Assembly (NCBI RefSeq): GCF_904848625.1
Contig: NZ_CAJHCP010000021.1
Span: 32,405 to 96,404 of the forward strand
Length of the DNA stretch: 64,000 bases
From: Paraburkholderia metrosideri
GTDB taxonomy: Bacteria > Pseudomonadota > Gammaproteobacteria > Burkholderiales > Burkholderiaceae
Direction: 5' to 3'
Position 1 is the stretch's first letter, and every line of letters starts with the position of its first letter. Position numbers and translations under genes: made by a program. This document shows, in pieces, positions 53,419-62,387 of the stretch. The notes below the pieces were generated by a model, which had not been told where the DNA came from, searched no databases, and was given only the letters and a program-made list of their open reading frames with translations.

Positions 53419-54305
53419 ATATCCGCATTCCTGTCTGCGTATGGCCGGTCGGTGCCGAACTGGGCGAAGGCCCGGTTTGGCGCGCCGAAGAAAACGCGGT
53501 GTACTTCGTTGATATCAAGGGCCGTCATATTCATCGTCTGTCGGTCGATTCGGGTGAGACGCAGACGTGGGATGCACCCGACCAGCCTGGCTTTGTCGTG
53601 CCGCTCGCAGACCGCGATCGCGCCTTTATCTGCGGGATGCCGGGTGGCCTGTACCGCTTCGATGCCGGCAGCGGGCAATTCATCAGGCTCACGGCGGTTG
53701 AATCGCATCTGCCGGGCAATCGCCTCAATGACGGTTTCGTCGACGCGACCGGCCACCTGTGGTTTGGCTCGATGGATGACGCCGAGCAGCAGCCCACCGG
53801 CACGCTGTATCGGGTGAGCGATAGCGGCGACGTGCTTGCGCAGGACGATGGCTACGTCATCACCAACGGTCCCGCCATGAGTCCCGACCGGCGCACGCTC
53901 TATCACAACGACACGATGCAGCGCGTGGTGTACGCGTTCGACGTGAGTGAAGACGGCGCGTTGTCTAACAGGCGCACGTTCGCCACCATTTCCGGCGACG
54001 GCCACCCGGACGGCATGGCCGTCGATTCAGACGGTTTCGTGTGGGTCGCACTGTTCGGCGGATGGCGTATCGAACGCTATTCGCCCGCAGGCGAACTGGT
54101 GGAGCAGGTGCCGTTCCCTTGCGCCAACGTGACGAAACTCGCGTTCGGCGGCAGCGATCTGCAAACCGTCTATGCGTCGACGGCGTGGAAGGGCTTGTCG
54201 CCCGCAGAACGTCAGCGGCAGCCGCAGGCCGGCGGTCTGTTTTCGTTTCGCGCGCCAGTGCCGGGGCAACCTCAGGCGCAATGTAGCCGGGGCTTTTCGC
54301 AGTAA
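53415..54305 (+). CDS. xylC: SMP-30/gluconolactonase family, probable xylonolactonase
   Basis: A 296-residue six-bladed beta-propeller of the SMP-30 family. Putative metal ligands are E17 in GEGPVW, the asparagine in RLNDG, the one in ITNGPAMSPD and the aspartate in HPDGMAVD. The enzyme opens the sugar lactone made by the preceding dehydrogenase to the aldonic acid. ATG 53415 overlaps the SDR stop by ATGA, so the two steps are translated together. Family length fits the Caulobacter XylC type. Confidence 0.82.
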   Translation: MNIRIPVCVWPVGAELGEGPVWRAEENAVYFVDIKGRHIHRLSVDSGETQTWDAPDQPGFVVPLADRDRAFICGMPGGLYRFDAGSGQFIRLTAVESHLPGNRLNDGFVDATGHLWFGSMDDAEQQPTGTLYRVSDSGDVLAQDDGYVITNGPAMSPDRRTLYHNDTMQRVVYAFDVSEDGALSNRRTFATISGDGHPDGMAVDSDGFVWVALFGGWRIERYSPAGELVEQVPFPCANVTKLAFGGSDLQTVYASTAWKGLSPAERQRQPQAGGLFSFRAPVPGQPQAQCSRGFSQ

Positions 54306-54347
54306 GCGCATAAGCGTCCGCAGGCTCATCCAGCGTTGCTGTGCCGT

Positions 54348-54367
54348 GCCATCGTCACGACGATGGC
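54348..54367. promoter_or_regulatory. 20-bp near-perfect palindrome
   Basis: GCCATCGTC-AC-GACGATGGC lies between the lactonase stop and the LacI gene. The two-base centre is too short for an RNA loop without opening a pair, and there is no T-run, so an operator is as likely as a transcript end. Confidence 0.5.
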
Positions 54368-54466
54368 GGCACACGCGCTAACCGTCATGAAACCTCGACC
54401 TCCACGCGGAGTCGCCAGGTATCATGTGCGTTCCGTGACTTCAGCGCACTTGCATTGACCGATACC

Positions 54467-55513
54467 ATGACGTTCAGGCCGCCCGTTCCGCCCCGCATGT
54501 CCGATGTTGCCGAACGCGCCGGCGTATCGAAGATGACCGTGTCCCGCGTATTGGCCGGGCGCAGCGTGTCGCCGGCCACGCGCGAACGGGTTCAGAAAGT
54601 GATCGACGAACTTGGTTATGTGGCCGATGCCGCAGCCGGCGCATTGTCCTCGGGCCGTTCGGAGTTTGTCGCGGTGCTGGTGCCGTCGCTGGCCAGTTCC
54701 AACTTCTCCGACACGGTGCGTGGCCTGAATGCCGCGTTGACTCCGCATGGTCTGCAACTGTTGCTGGGCGACACGGATTATCGTCTCGAGCAGGAAGAAC
54801 TCCTCGTTCGTTCGATGCTGCGCCACCAACCGCGCTGTGTCGCATTGACCGGCGGCCGGCATACCGACGCAACCCGCACGTTGCTCCAGCGCGCGGGCAT
54901 CCCGGTGGTCGAGATGTGGGATCTCCCCACCGATCCGATCGACACAGCCGTCGGCTTTTCCAACGCGACGGCGGCGCGCGCGATGGTCCGGCATTTGCAT
55001 GCAAGCGGCTATCGGCGTATCGGCTTTATCGGCGGCGCGAGTGAACGCGATCGACGGGGCCTCGACCGGATGCGCGGTTATATCGCTGAAATGAAATCGC
55101 TGGAGCTCGGCGAGCCACGCGTGATCCGGCTCGGCGACTCGCCGATCACGATGAGTCACGGCGCGCCCGCGATCGGCGCGCTGCTCGAAGCATGGCCCGA
55201 CACCGAGGCGGTGATGTGCGTGAGCGACATGTCGGCGTTTGGCGCGATGATGGAATGTCATCGGCGCGGGTTGTCGGTGCCGGGCGATATCGCGATTGCA
55301 GGCTTCGGTAACTTCGAAGTGTCGTGGTGTTCGCAGCCGACTATCACCACCGTATCAGTCGATGCATACGGTATCGGCTTGCGTGCGGGTGAGGCATTGC
55401 TCGCGGAGTTGAAGGCGCGCGAGACCGCCGGCACAAACAGCGCCTCCGCTCAGACTCAGCGCGCAAAAGCCATCAAGATCGACTTCACCGTCATTCCCCG
55501 CGAAAGCACGTGA
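54467..55513 (+). CDS. LacI-family regulator of the xylose-oxidation genes
   Basis: A 348-residue GntR/LacI-type repressor. The HTH is MSDVAERAGVSKMTVSRVLAGRS (about 11-33), with a longer N-terminal lead than usual; the effector domain ends in IAIAGFGNFEVSWCSQPTITTVS. ATG 54467 gives a sensible distance to the HTH, whereas the upstream frame lacks family character. It lies between the dehydrogenase/lactonase pair and the transporter/dehydratase genes. The palindrome GTTACCGGTAAC at 55640, ahead of the transporter, is the likely target, with xylonate or a related acid as effector. Confidence 0.87.
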   Translation: MTFRPPVPPRMSDVAERAGVSKMTVSRVLAGRSVSPATRERVQKVIDELGYVADAAAGALSSGRSEFVAVLVPSLASSNFSDTVRGLNAALTPHGLQLLLGDTDYRLEQEELLVRSMLRHQPRCVALTGGRHTDATRTLLQRAGIPVVEMWDLPTDPIDTAVGFSNATAARAMVRHLHASGYRRIGFIGGASERDRRGLDRMRGYIAEMKSLELGEPRVIRLGDSPITMSHGAPAIGALLEAWPDTEAVMCVSDMSAFGAMMECHRRGLSVPGDIAIAGFGNFEVSWCSQPTITTVSVDAYGIGLRAGEALLAELKARETAGTNSASAQTQRAKAIKIDFTVIPREST

Positions 55514-55639
55514 AAATGTGCCGCTAAGCGTGTAAAGCGTCGCCGCATGGCCTTGCACACGCCGTGTCGGCGGCACGGATCAGGGATATCCCTTGGTTGT
55601 TCGGATGATTTACCACGCGTAACATCCACGGCAAGAAAT

Positions 55640-55651
55640 GTTACCGGTAAC
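55640..55651. promoter_or_regulatory. LacI-type operator GTTACCGGTAAC
   Basis: Perfect 12-bp palindrome, 88 bases before the MFS gene. It has the same GTTA-N4-TAAC arrangement as the sites at 20498, 43324, 45390 and 45549. Confidence 0.75.
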
Positions 55652-55738
55652 TTCAGCGGATCGGATTAGCGCAATGTGCGCCAAACGTTGATATTCCGCC
55701 CACGCAGTACCGATACCAATACCGCTACGGAGATACGA

Positions 55739-57154
55739 ATGACCACTGCGCCGCCCACCAGCGCGACCCTTCCCGCGGGAACCAGCGAGTTCGAAGAGCG
55801 GACCTACCGCAAGGTCGTGCGCCGCCTGTTGCCCGTTCTGCTGCTGTGTTACGTGGTGGCTTATCTTGACCGCGTGAACGTCGGATTCGCCAAGCTGCAA
55901 ATGCTCGACGACCTGGGCCTGACCGACACCATGTACGCGATCGGCGCGAGCGTATTCTTCTGGGGCTACTTCATCTTTGAAGTGCCGAGCAACGTTTTCC
56001 TGCATAAGTACGGCGCGCGCTTCTGGATCGCGCGAATCATGTTCACGTGGGGCCTGGTTTCGATGGCGCTCGCGTTCGTCGAACCGCTCGCGCACCTCGC
56101 GCATGTCGAAACCGCGACGATGTTCTACGCGTTGCGCTTTCTGCTCGGTATCTGCGAAGCCGGCTTTTTTCCCGGCGTGATTCTGTACCTGAACTACTGG
56201 TTTCCCGCGCAACGCCAGAGCCGCGTGATGTCGGGCTTCCTGATCGCGATGCCGGTCAGCCTGATGCTGGGCGGCGTGATCTCCGGCTGGCTGATGGAGC
56301 ACACGGCGGGCCTGTTTGGCTACCAGGGCTGGCAGTGGATGCTGCTGCTCGAAGGCGTACCGTCGCTGCTGACCGCATTCATCGTGTATTTCTCGCTCGA
56401 TGACGGCATCGAGCGCGCCCGCTGGCTGACGCCGCAGGAAAAGAGCCTGCTGAGCGCGAATCTGCAGAAAGAAGCCACGCACAAGACCGCGCGTTTCGGC
56501 TCGGCGGTACGCGATCCGCGCGTGTGGCTGCTGGTGGCGATTCTGCTGACCTTCAACACGGGTTTCTACGGCCTTGCCTTCTGGCTGCCGTCGATCATCA
56601 AGGCAACCGGTGTGCAGGATCCCTTGCATATCGGCTTGCTGACGGCTATTCCTTATGGTGTGGCGATCATCGCGACGCTCGCCAACGCGGCTCATTCGAA
56701 GAAAACCGGCGAGCGGCGTCTGCATGCGGCGATTCCGGCGCTGATCGGCGGAGTCGGGCTGATTCTGAGCGCGGCGTTTGCGCATCAGATCGTGCTGGCG
56801 ATCACGTTCCTGACGATCGCAACGGCCGGCATCCTCGCGTTGATGCCGATTTACTGGACCTTCCCGGGCCAGTTGCTGTCGGGTGCGGCGGCTGCCGCCG
56901 GCATTGCGATGATCAACGCAATCGGCAATCTGTCAGGCTTTACGGGCTCGATGATTACAGCGGTCGCCAAGAATCTGACGGGCGATATCAACAACGGTAC
57001 TTATGCGCTCGGTGCGTGTCTGCTGGTCAGCTGTGTGCTGATCCTGCTCGTGCCGCGCAGCATGCTGACACGGACTGCGTCGACAGACGGCAGCAAGTCC
57101 GGCAGCCAGGCGGCGCGTGCGATGAAGCACGCGAGCGGCTCAACCCTTCAATGA
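55739..57154 (+). CDS. MFS transporter, anion:cation symporter type (sugar-acid uptake)
   Basis: A 471-residue major-facilitator protein of the ACS (phthalate/hexuronate/tartrate) group. Twelve helices are visible; the motif LDRVNVGFAKLQM after helix one and GYFIFEVPSNVFLHKYGARFWIARIM (loop 2-3) are hallmarks. GGAG precedes ATG 55739. It probably imports xylonate or a related sugar acid by proton symport, feeding the dehydratase encoded 17 bases downstream. Confidence 0.88.
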   Translation: MTTAPPTSATLPAGTSEFEERTYRKVVRRLLPVLLLCYVVAYLDRVNVGFAKLQMLDDLGLTDTMYAIGASVFFWGYFIFEVPSNVFLHKYGARFWIARIMFTWGLVSMALAFVEPLAHLAHVETATMFYALRFLLGICEAGFFPGVILYLNYWFPAQRQSRVMSGFLIAMPVSLMLGGVISGWLMEHTAGLFGYQGWQWMLLLEGVPSLLTAFIVYFSLDDGIERARWLTPQEKSLLSANLQKEATHKTARFGSAVRDPRVWLLVAILLTFNTGFYGLAFWLPSIIKATGVQDPLHIGLLTAIPYGVAIIATLANAAHSKKTGERRLHAAIPALIGGVGLILSAAFAHQIVLAITFLTIATAGILALMPIYWTFPGQLLSGAAAAAGIAMINAIGNLSGFTGSMITAVAKNLTGDINNGTYALGACLLVSCVLILLVPRSMLTRTASTDGSKSGSQAARAMKHASGSTLQ

Positions 57155-57170
57155 CAGAGAGACAGGCAAC

Positions 57171-58955
57171 ATGTCAGCATCCACACCGCGCCGGCTGAGA
57201 AGCCAGGAATGGTTCGACGATCCCTCGCACGCGGATATGACGGCGCTGTACGTCGAGCGCTTCATGAATTACGGCCTCACGCGTGAAGAGCTTCAATCGG
57301 GTCGTCCCATTATCGGCATCGCGCAAACGGGCAGCGACCTCGCGCCTTGCAACCGTCACCATATCGAACTTGCTGCACGCACGAAGGCCGGCATTCGCGA
57401 CGCGGGCGGGATTCCGATGGAATTCCCGGTTCATCCGCTCGCGGAACAAAGCCGCCGTCCGACCGCTGCGCTCGACCGCAATCTCGCGTATCTCGGCCTC
57501 GTGGAAATCCTGCACGGCTTTCCGCTCGACGGCGTCGTGCTGACGACCGGTTGCGACAAGACCACGCCCGCGTTGCTGATGGCTGCGGCGACCGTGGACA
57601 TGCCCGCGATCGTTCTGTCGGGCGGCCCGATGCTCGATGGCTGGCATAACGGCAAGCGCGTCGGCTCCGGCACCGTCATCTGGCATGCGCGCAATCTGCT
57701 GGCGACCGGCGAGATCGACTACGAAGGCTTCATGGAACTGACGACCGCGTCGTCGCCTTCCATCGGTCACTGCAATACGATGGGCACCGCGCTGTCGATG
57801 AACGCCATCGCCGAAGCGCTCGGCATGTCGTTGCCGGGTTGCGCGAGCATTCCGGCGGCGTATCGCGAACGTGGCCAGATGGCGTATGCAACGGGCAAGC
57901 GCATCGTCGACCTCGTGCGCGATGACGTGCGTCCGTCGCACATCATGACGAAGGAAGCGTTCGAAAACGCGATCGTGGTGGCGTCGGCGCTGGGTGCATC
58001 GAGCAACTGCCCGCCGCATCTGATTGCGATTGCGCGTCACATCGGCGTCGAGTTGAGTCTCGACGATTGGCAACGGGTGGGCGAGCAGGTCCCGCTGATC
58101 GTCAATTGCATGCCTGCAGGCGAATTCCTCGGCGAGAGTTTTCACCGTGCGGGCGGTGTGCCTGCCGTGTTCCACGAACTCAAGCAGGCCAACCTCGTGC
58201 ATGGTGAATGTCTCACCGTGTCGGGTCGCACGATTGCCGAGATCGCGGACAATGCGCCGACGCCGGATCGCGACGTCATCAAGACGACCGACGAGCCGCT
58301 CAAACACGGCGCGGGTTTCATCGTGCTGTCGGGCAATTTCTTCGACAGCGCGATCATGAAGATGTCGGTGGTCGGCGATGCTTTCCGCCAGACTTACCTG
58401 AGCGAACCGGGCGCGGAAAATACCTTCGAAGCGCGAGCGATCGTGTTCGACGGTCCCGAGGATTATCACGCGCGTATCAACGACCCGTCGCTCGAAATCG
58501 ACCAGCACTGCATTCTGGTGATTCGCGGCGCGGGCACCGTCGGTTATCCGGGCAGCGCCGAAGTGGTGAACATGGCGCCGCCGACGGAACTCGTGCGCCA
58601 GGGCATTACGTCGCTGCCGACGCTCGGCGACGGACGCCAGAGCGGCACCTCCGCGAGTCCGTCGATTCTCAACATGTCGCCGGAAGCGGCCGTTGGCGGC
58701 GGAATCGCGCTGTTGCGCACGAACGACCGCATCCGCGTGGATCTGAACTCGCGCAGCGTGAACGTGCTGGTCGACGAAGAAGAACTCGCGCGACGCCGCG
58801 AAACGGCGACCTTCGAAATTCCGCAGGCGCAGACGCCGTGGCAGGAGTTGTATCGCAAGACGGTCGGGCAGCTTTCTACCGGCGGCTGTCTCGAACCCGC
58901 GACGCTTTATCTCAAGGTGATTGCCGAGCGTGGCAATCCGCGTCATTCGCATTGA
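57171..58955 (+). CDS. xylD: IlvD/EDD-family dehydratase, probable D-xylonate dehydratase
   Basis: A 594-residue dehydratase. Probable Fe-S cysteines are C60 (DLAPCN), C128 (TTGCDKT) and C201 (GHCNTMG), the pattern of the pentonate/hexonate branch. It converts xylonate to 2-keto-3-deoxyxylonate. Length agrees with Caulobacter XylD (about 590). It sits between the transporter and the FAH-family gene. Related enzymes act on L-arabonate, but the L-arabinose route normally uses a DapA-like second dehydratase, which is absent here, whereas an FAH-family enzyme is present. Confidence 0.85.
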   Translation: MSASTPRRLRSQEWFDDPSHADMTALYVERFMNYGLTREELQSGRPIIGIAQTGSDLAPCNRHHIELAARTKAGIRDAGGIPMEFPVHPLAEQSRRPTAALDRNLAYLGLVEILHGFPLDGVVLTTGCDKTTPALLMAAATVDMPAIVLSGGPMLDGWHNGKRVGSGTVIWHARNLLATGEIDYEGFMELTTASSPSIGHCNTMGTALSMNAIAEALGMSLPGCASIPAAYRERGQMAYATGKRIVDLVRDDVRPSHIMTKEAFENAIVVASALGASSNCPPHLIAIARHIGVELSLDDWQRVGEQVPLIVNCMPAGEFLGESFHRAGGVPAVFHELKQANLVHGECLTVSGRTIAEIADNAPTPDRDVIKTTDEPLKHGAGFIVLSGNFFDSAIMKMSVVGDAFRQTYLSEPGAENTFEARAIVFDGPEDYHARINDPSLEIDQHCILVIRGAGTVGYPGSAEVVNMAPPTELVRQGITSLPTLGDGRQSGTSASPSILNMSPEAAVGGGIALLRTNDRIRVDLNSRSVNVLVDEEELARRRETATFEIPQAQTPWQELYRKTVGQLSTGGCLEPATLYLKVIAERGNPRHSH

Positions 58956-58967
58956 AGTGCAGATTGC

Positions 58968-59009
58968 AGCGCCGGGCTCGATAGACGATATCGCGCCCGG
59001 GCGCTTGTC
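58968..59009 (+). repeat. Imperfect hairpin between dehydratase and FAH genes
   Basis: AGCGCCGGGC pairs with GCCCGGGCGCT with a single bulged base, ahead of the next ribosome site. There is no T-run; probably an mRNA processing or stability stem. Confidence 0.4.
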
Positions 59010-59038
59010 TCCCAACTTTCCTGAAGATATCTATTCTC

Positions 59039-60226
59039 ATGTCCGCAACTTCCCAATCCAGTTTCCTCCCGGACGACGTCAATCAGGCGTTGCTCGTGGG
59101 CCGCGTGTGGCGTAAGAGCGATCAGCACGAAGGTCCGTGCGTGGTCGTCGTGCGTAACGGCGAGGTGTTCGACATCACGGCAAGCGTGCCGACCACCGCC
59201 GATCTGTTCGAGCGCGAAAACGCTGCACAGGTCGCGCGTACGGCGCCTGGTGTGTCGCTTGGCGCGGCGGCCGATCTCATCGCGGCGAACCAGCCTGGCG
59301 CTGCAGCGCCCGCTGTGCGACTGCTGGCACCGTGCGACATTCAGGCGATCAAGGCATGCGGTGTCACGTTTGCGGTGAGCCTGATCGAGCGCGTCATTGA
59401 AGAGCAGGCGGGCGGCGATCCGGCGAAGGCGAAAGAAGTGCGCGAGACCATCGCATCGATGATCGGCACGGATCTCTCGAAGATCGAGCCGGGCTCGGAA
59501 GCGGCGATGAAGCTGAAGGCAGAACTGGAACGTCGCGGCGCGTGGTCGCAATACATGGAAGTGGGCATCGGCCCGGACGCGGAAGTGTTCTCGAAGTCGC
59601 AGCCGATGTCGGCGGTCGGTTTCGGCGCGGACGTGGGCCTGCTCGCCGCGTCGACGTGGAACAACCCGGAGCCGGAGATCGTGCTGGCGGTGAATAGCCG
59701 CGGCGAGATCGTCGGCGCGACGTTGGGCAACGACGTGAACCTGCGCGATATCGAAGGCCGCTCGGCGCTGCTGCTCGGCAAGTGCAAGGACAACAATGGT
59801 TCGTGCGCGATTGGTCCGTTCGTGCGTCTGTTCGACGACACCTTCTCGCTCGATTCGGTGCGCTCGGCCAGCGTCGCGCTGCGTGTGGAAGGCGCCGACG
59901 ACGACTTCGTGCTCGAAGGCGTGAGCCACATGAGCGAGATCAGCCGTGATCCGGCAGACCTCGTGTCGCAGACGTGGGGACGTCATCACCAGTACCCGGA
60001 CGGCTTCATGCTGTTCCTCGGCACGATGTTCTCGCCGATCAAGGATCGCGATGCAGCGGGCGGTGGATTCACGCATCACCTCGGCGATGTAGTGACGATT
60101 TCGACGGCGCAACTGGGCGCGCTGACCAATACGGTCCGCCTGAGCACGGAAATCGAGCCGTGGACATTCGGTGTGCGTGCGCTTTATCAGAATCTGGCTG
60201 CGCGTGGTTTGCTGAACGCGGCGTAA
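59039..60226 (+). CDS. xylX: FAH-family protein, probable 2-keto-3-deoxy-D-xylonate dehydratase
   Basis: A 395-residue fumarylacetoacetate-hydrolase-fold protein. The C-terminal domain shows the expected metal-binding acidic residues in the stretches NNPEPEIVLAVNSRGEIVG and LGNDVNLRDIEG, and KCKDNNGSCAIGPFVRL. These are typical of the XylX type, which dehydrates 2-keto-3-deoxyxylonate to 2-oxoglutarate semialdehyde. It lies 83 bases after the dehydratase and upstream of the semialdehyde dehydrogenase, exactly in reaction order. A hydrolase role on another acylpyruvate is the alternative. Confidence 0.82.
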   Translation: MSATSQSSFLPDDVNQALLVGRVWRKSDQHEGPCVVVVRNGEVFDITASVPTTADLFERENAAQVARTAPGVSLGAAADLIAANQPGAAAPAVRLLAPCDIQAIKACGVTFAVSLIERVIEEQAGGDPAKAKEVRETIASMIGTDLSKIEPGSEAAMKLKAELERRGAWSQYMEVGIGPDAEVFSKSQPMSAVGFGADVGLLAASTWNNPEPEIVLAVNSRGEIVGATLGNDVNLRDIEGRSALLLGKCKDNNGSCAIGPFVRLFDDTFSLDSVRSASVALRVEGADDDFVLEGVSHMSEISRDPADLVSQTWGRHHQYPDGFMLFLGTMFSPIKDRDAAGGGFTHHLGDVVTISTAQLGALTNTVRLSTEIEPWTFGVRALYQNLAARGLLNAA

Positions 60227-60316
60227 GCGGCTTGCTTTAGTAGCTTCTTGTTGGCCTGACGAGCAATGGCCTGAGCGGCTGTTGAGTCATCTTTGGCCCT
60301 CAACGTATTTTCTGTC

Positions 60317-60362
60317 GCCTCCGCGCGGTTTCAGACCATCGGGTATGAAACTGCGCGGAGGC
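60317..60362 (+). repeat. 17-bp leader hairpin before the semialdehyde dehydrogenase gene
   Basis: GCCTCCGCGCGGTTTCA (60317-60333) pairs with TGAAACTGCGCGGAGGC (60346-60362), one G-T pair, loop of 12 bases. It ends 30 bases before the ATG at 60393, just upstream of the GGAG ribosome site, with no T-run. It is the longest stem seen in the window. Confidence 0.75.
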
Positions 60363-60392
60363 TTCATTCTGTATCGACCGGAGAAAGAGAAC

Positions 60393-61835
60393 ATGAGCCA
60401 GTTTGCAAACTACATCGACGGACAGTGGGTGGAAGGCGCGAGCGTGTCGCGCAACGTCAATCCGTCGAACCTCGATGATGTAATCGGCGAGTTCGCCCAG
60501 GCCGACGCTGATCAGACCCAGCGCGCGATCAGCGCCGCGCGCAAGGCGTTTGCGCAGTGGTCGTTGTCCACGCCGCAGCAACGCTTCGACCTGCTCGATC
60601 AGGTGGGCAGCACGATCCTCGCGCGCAAGGCCGAGTTGGGGCGGCTCCTCGCGCGGGAAGAAGGCAAGACGTTGCCCGAAGCAATCGGCGAGGTGGGTCG
60701 TGCGGCGCAGATTTTCAAATTCTTCGCGGGCGAAACGCTGCGGATTGGCGGCGAAATCGTGCCGTCCGTGCGCCCGGGCATGACGGTCGAAGTGACGCGT
60801 GAGCCGCTCGGTGTGATCGGTCTCATCACGCCGTGGAATTTCCCCATCGCGATCCCTGCATGGAAGATCGCACCGGCGTTGGCGTTCGGGAACACGGTGG
60901 TGATCAAACCTGCCGATCTCGTGCCGGCCAGCACGTATGAACTCGTCAAGATCATTGCCGAGGCGGGCGCACCGGCTGGCGTGATCAATCTCGTGATGGG
61001 ACGCGGCTCGGTGGTGGGCGAAGCGCTCGTTTCGTCACCGGATGTGGATGCGGTGAGCTTTACGGGTTCGGTTTCGACCGGGCGTGCTATCGGTGCGAAG
61101 TGTTTCGCGTCGGGCAAGAAGTTTCAACTGGAGATGGGCGGAAAGAATCCGATGGTCGTGCTCGACGACGCCGACCTCGCTGTCGCGATCGAAGCGTGTA
61201 TCAACGGCGCGTTTTACTCGACGGGTCAGCGTTGCACGGCTTCGAGCCGCCTTATCGTGACCGAAGGGATCTATGACCGGTTCATCGACGGAATGAAAGC
61301 GCGGATGCAAGCGTTGAAGGTCGGCGACGCGCTGGCTGACGGCACGCATATCGGGCCGGTCGTTGACGACAAGCAGCTTCAGCAGGACGAGCGGTATATC
61401 GCCATAGCGCGCGAAGAGGGCGGCACGGTGTTCGGCGGGGAGCGGATCGAGCGCGAGACGCGGGGTTATTTCCTTGCGCCCGCACTGATCACCGAGACGA
61501 CGTCGGGCATGCGCATCAATCGGGAAGAGGTGTTCGGCCCGGTGGCTTCGGTCATCAAGGTGAAGGACTACGACGCAGCGTTGGCCGCCGCCAACGACAC
61601 GGAATTCGGTCTCTCTGCAGGCATTTGCACGACCTCGCTGAAGTACGCCAGTCACTTCCGCCGTCATGTGCAGGCCGGCATGGTGATGGTGAATACGGCG
61701 ACGGCGGGCGTGGATTATCACGTGCCGTTTGGTGGACGCAAGGGTTCGAGTTATGGCCCGCGCGAGCAGGGTAGCTATGCCCGCGAGTTTTATACGACGG
61801 TCAAGACGGCCTATGTGAGCCCGGGCACGGTCTGA
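60393..61835 (+). CDS. xylA: Aldehyde dehydrogenase, probable 2-oxoglutarate semialdehyde dehydrogenase
   Basis: A 480-residue aldehyde dehydrogenase with the substrate-activating glutamate E247 in LEMGGK and the catalytic cysteine C281 in GQRCTAS; TPWNFPIAIPAWK and FTGSVSTGR bind the nicotinamide cofactor. Length and context match the Caulobacter enzyme that oxidises 2-oxoglutarate semialdehyde to 2-oxoglutarate, the last Weimberg step. GGAG at about 60380 fixes ATG 60393 rather than the longer frame, which runs through the hairpin. The symbol follows Caulobacter usage and should not be confused with xylose isomerase. Confidence 0.85.
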   Translation: MSQFANYIDGQWVEGASVSRNVNPSNLDDVIGEFAQADADQTQRAISAARKAFAQWSLSTPQQRFDLLDQVGSTILARKAELGRLLAREEGKTLPEAIGEVGRAAQIFKFFAGETLRIGGEIVPSVRPGMTVEVTREPLGVIGLITPWNFPIAIPAWKIAPALAFGNTVVIKPADLVPASTYELVKIIAEAGAPAGVINLVMGRGSVVGEALVSSPDVDAVSFTGSVSTGRAIGAKCFASGKKFQLEMGGKNPMVVLDDADLAVAIEACINGAFYSTGQRCTASSRLIVTEGIYDRFIDGMKARMQALKVGDALADGTHIGPVVDDKQLQQDERYIAIAREEGGTVFGGERIERETRGYFLAPALITETTSGMRINREEVFGPVASVIKVKDYDAALAAANDTEFGLSAGICTTSLKYASHFRRHVQAGMVMVNTATAGVDYHVPFGGRKGSSYGPREQGSYAREFYTTVKTAYVSPGTV

Positions 61836-61941
61836 TTTTTGTGGTTATGGCGACGTGCGGCTGCGCAATGACGCTTGATGTTTGCGTAGTTCGCGCGGCT
61901 AACTCAGGAACAGGAAGTGAAGGATGTAGAAGCAAAAAGCG

Positions 61942-61974
61942 CCCGGCCGCTGACGGCTAGGCGAAGCCACCGGG
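61942..61974 (-). terminator. Possible terminator of the DUF4148 gene
   Basis: Read on the minus strand, CCCGG pairs with CCGGG around an inner GGCT/AGCC stem, and a run of T follows (A-run 61933-61937 on the plus strand). It lies about 145 bases beyond the minus-strand stop at 62118. Confidence 0.45.
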
Positions 61975-62005
61975 AATCCGGAGGCGGAGGTTCTGATATG
62001 TGACA

Positions 62006-62043
62006 AACCCGCGGTCGCCGCAAAAAACGCGCGATCGCGGGTT
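62006..62043. terminator. Hairpin between convergent genes
   Basis: A 13-bp stem, AACCCGCGGTCGC with GCGATCGCGGGTT (one G-T pair), encloses a 12-base loop. It lies between the aldehyde dehydrogenase and the DUF4148 gene, so it can end transcripts from both sides. No strong T-run. Confidence 0.6.
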
Positions 62044-62117
62044 CGTTATTTCAAGCTACGGAGCGCGATGACGACACCCGCTCCGCTAAAGCAACAGCCC
62101 TTTCGGCCTGATAAAGC

Positions 62118-62387
62118 TTACTGCGCGACTGCGTGGCCTTCTTGCGACGAACCGCTGGTCACGCCGCCCACTGCGCTGTTTTGAGCAGCAACACGTGCTT
62201 CAGCAGCCTGGATGTTAGCCGGGTATTCGTTCGGGTTCGAACGTGCCGGGTTGTAACCAGCCTTTTCGATCTGAACCAGTTGTTCACGCACTTGAGCGCG
62301 GGTCAGGGGTTGGTTCGACTGGGCGAAAACAGCAACCGGAGCGGCAAGGGTAGCGGCGATAACAACGGCTTGAACGAGCGACTTCAT
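62118..62387 (-). CDS. DUF4148-family small exported protein
   Basis: An 89-residue protein with a signal peptide cut after VFA (about residue 22) and the core PLTRAQVREQLVQIEKAGYNP, the pattern of the DUF4148 family found widely in Burkholderiaceae, often in many copies. GGAGGT precedes the ATG at 62387. The function is unknown; the mature peptide is small, polar and probably periplasmic. Monocistronic by position. Confidence 0.9.
   Translation of the reverse strand: MKSLVQAVVIAATLAAPVAVFAQSNQPLTRAQVREQLVQIEKAGYNPARSNPNEYPANIQAAEARVAAQNSAVGGVTSGSSQEGHAVAQ

Noticed and set aside
57174..59015. 613-residue minus-strand frame across the IlvD/EDD dehydratase
   Set aside because: Fully antisense to a conserved enzyme; composition is that of a mirror frame in high-GC DNA.
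61930..62000. Possible riboswitch-like structured stretch after the aldehyde dehydrogenase gene
   Set aside because: The pairing is explained better as a minus-strand terminator plus a convergent hairpin, and it is not upstream of any gene in a regulatory position.
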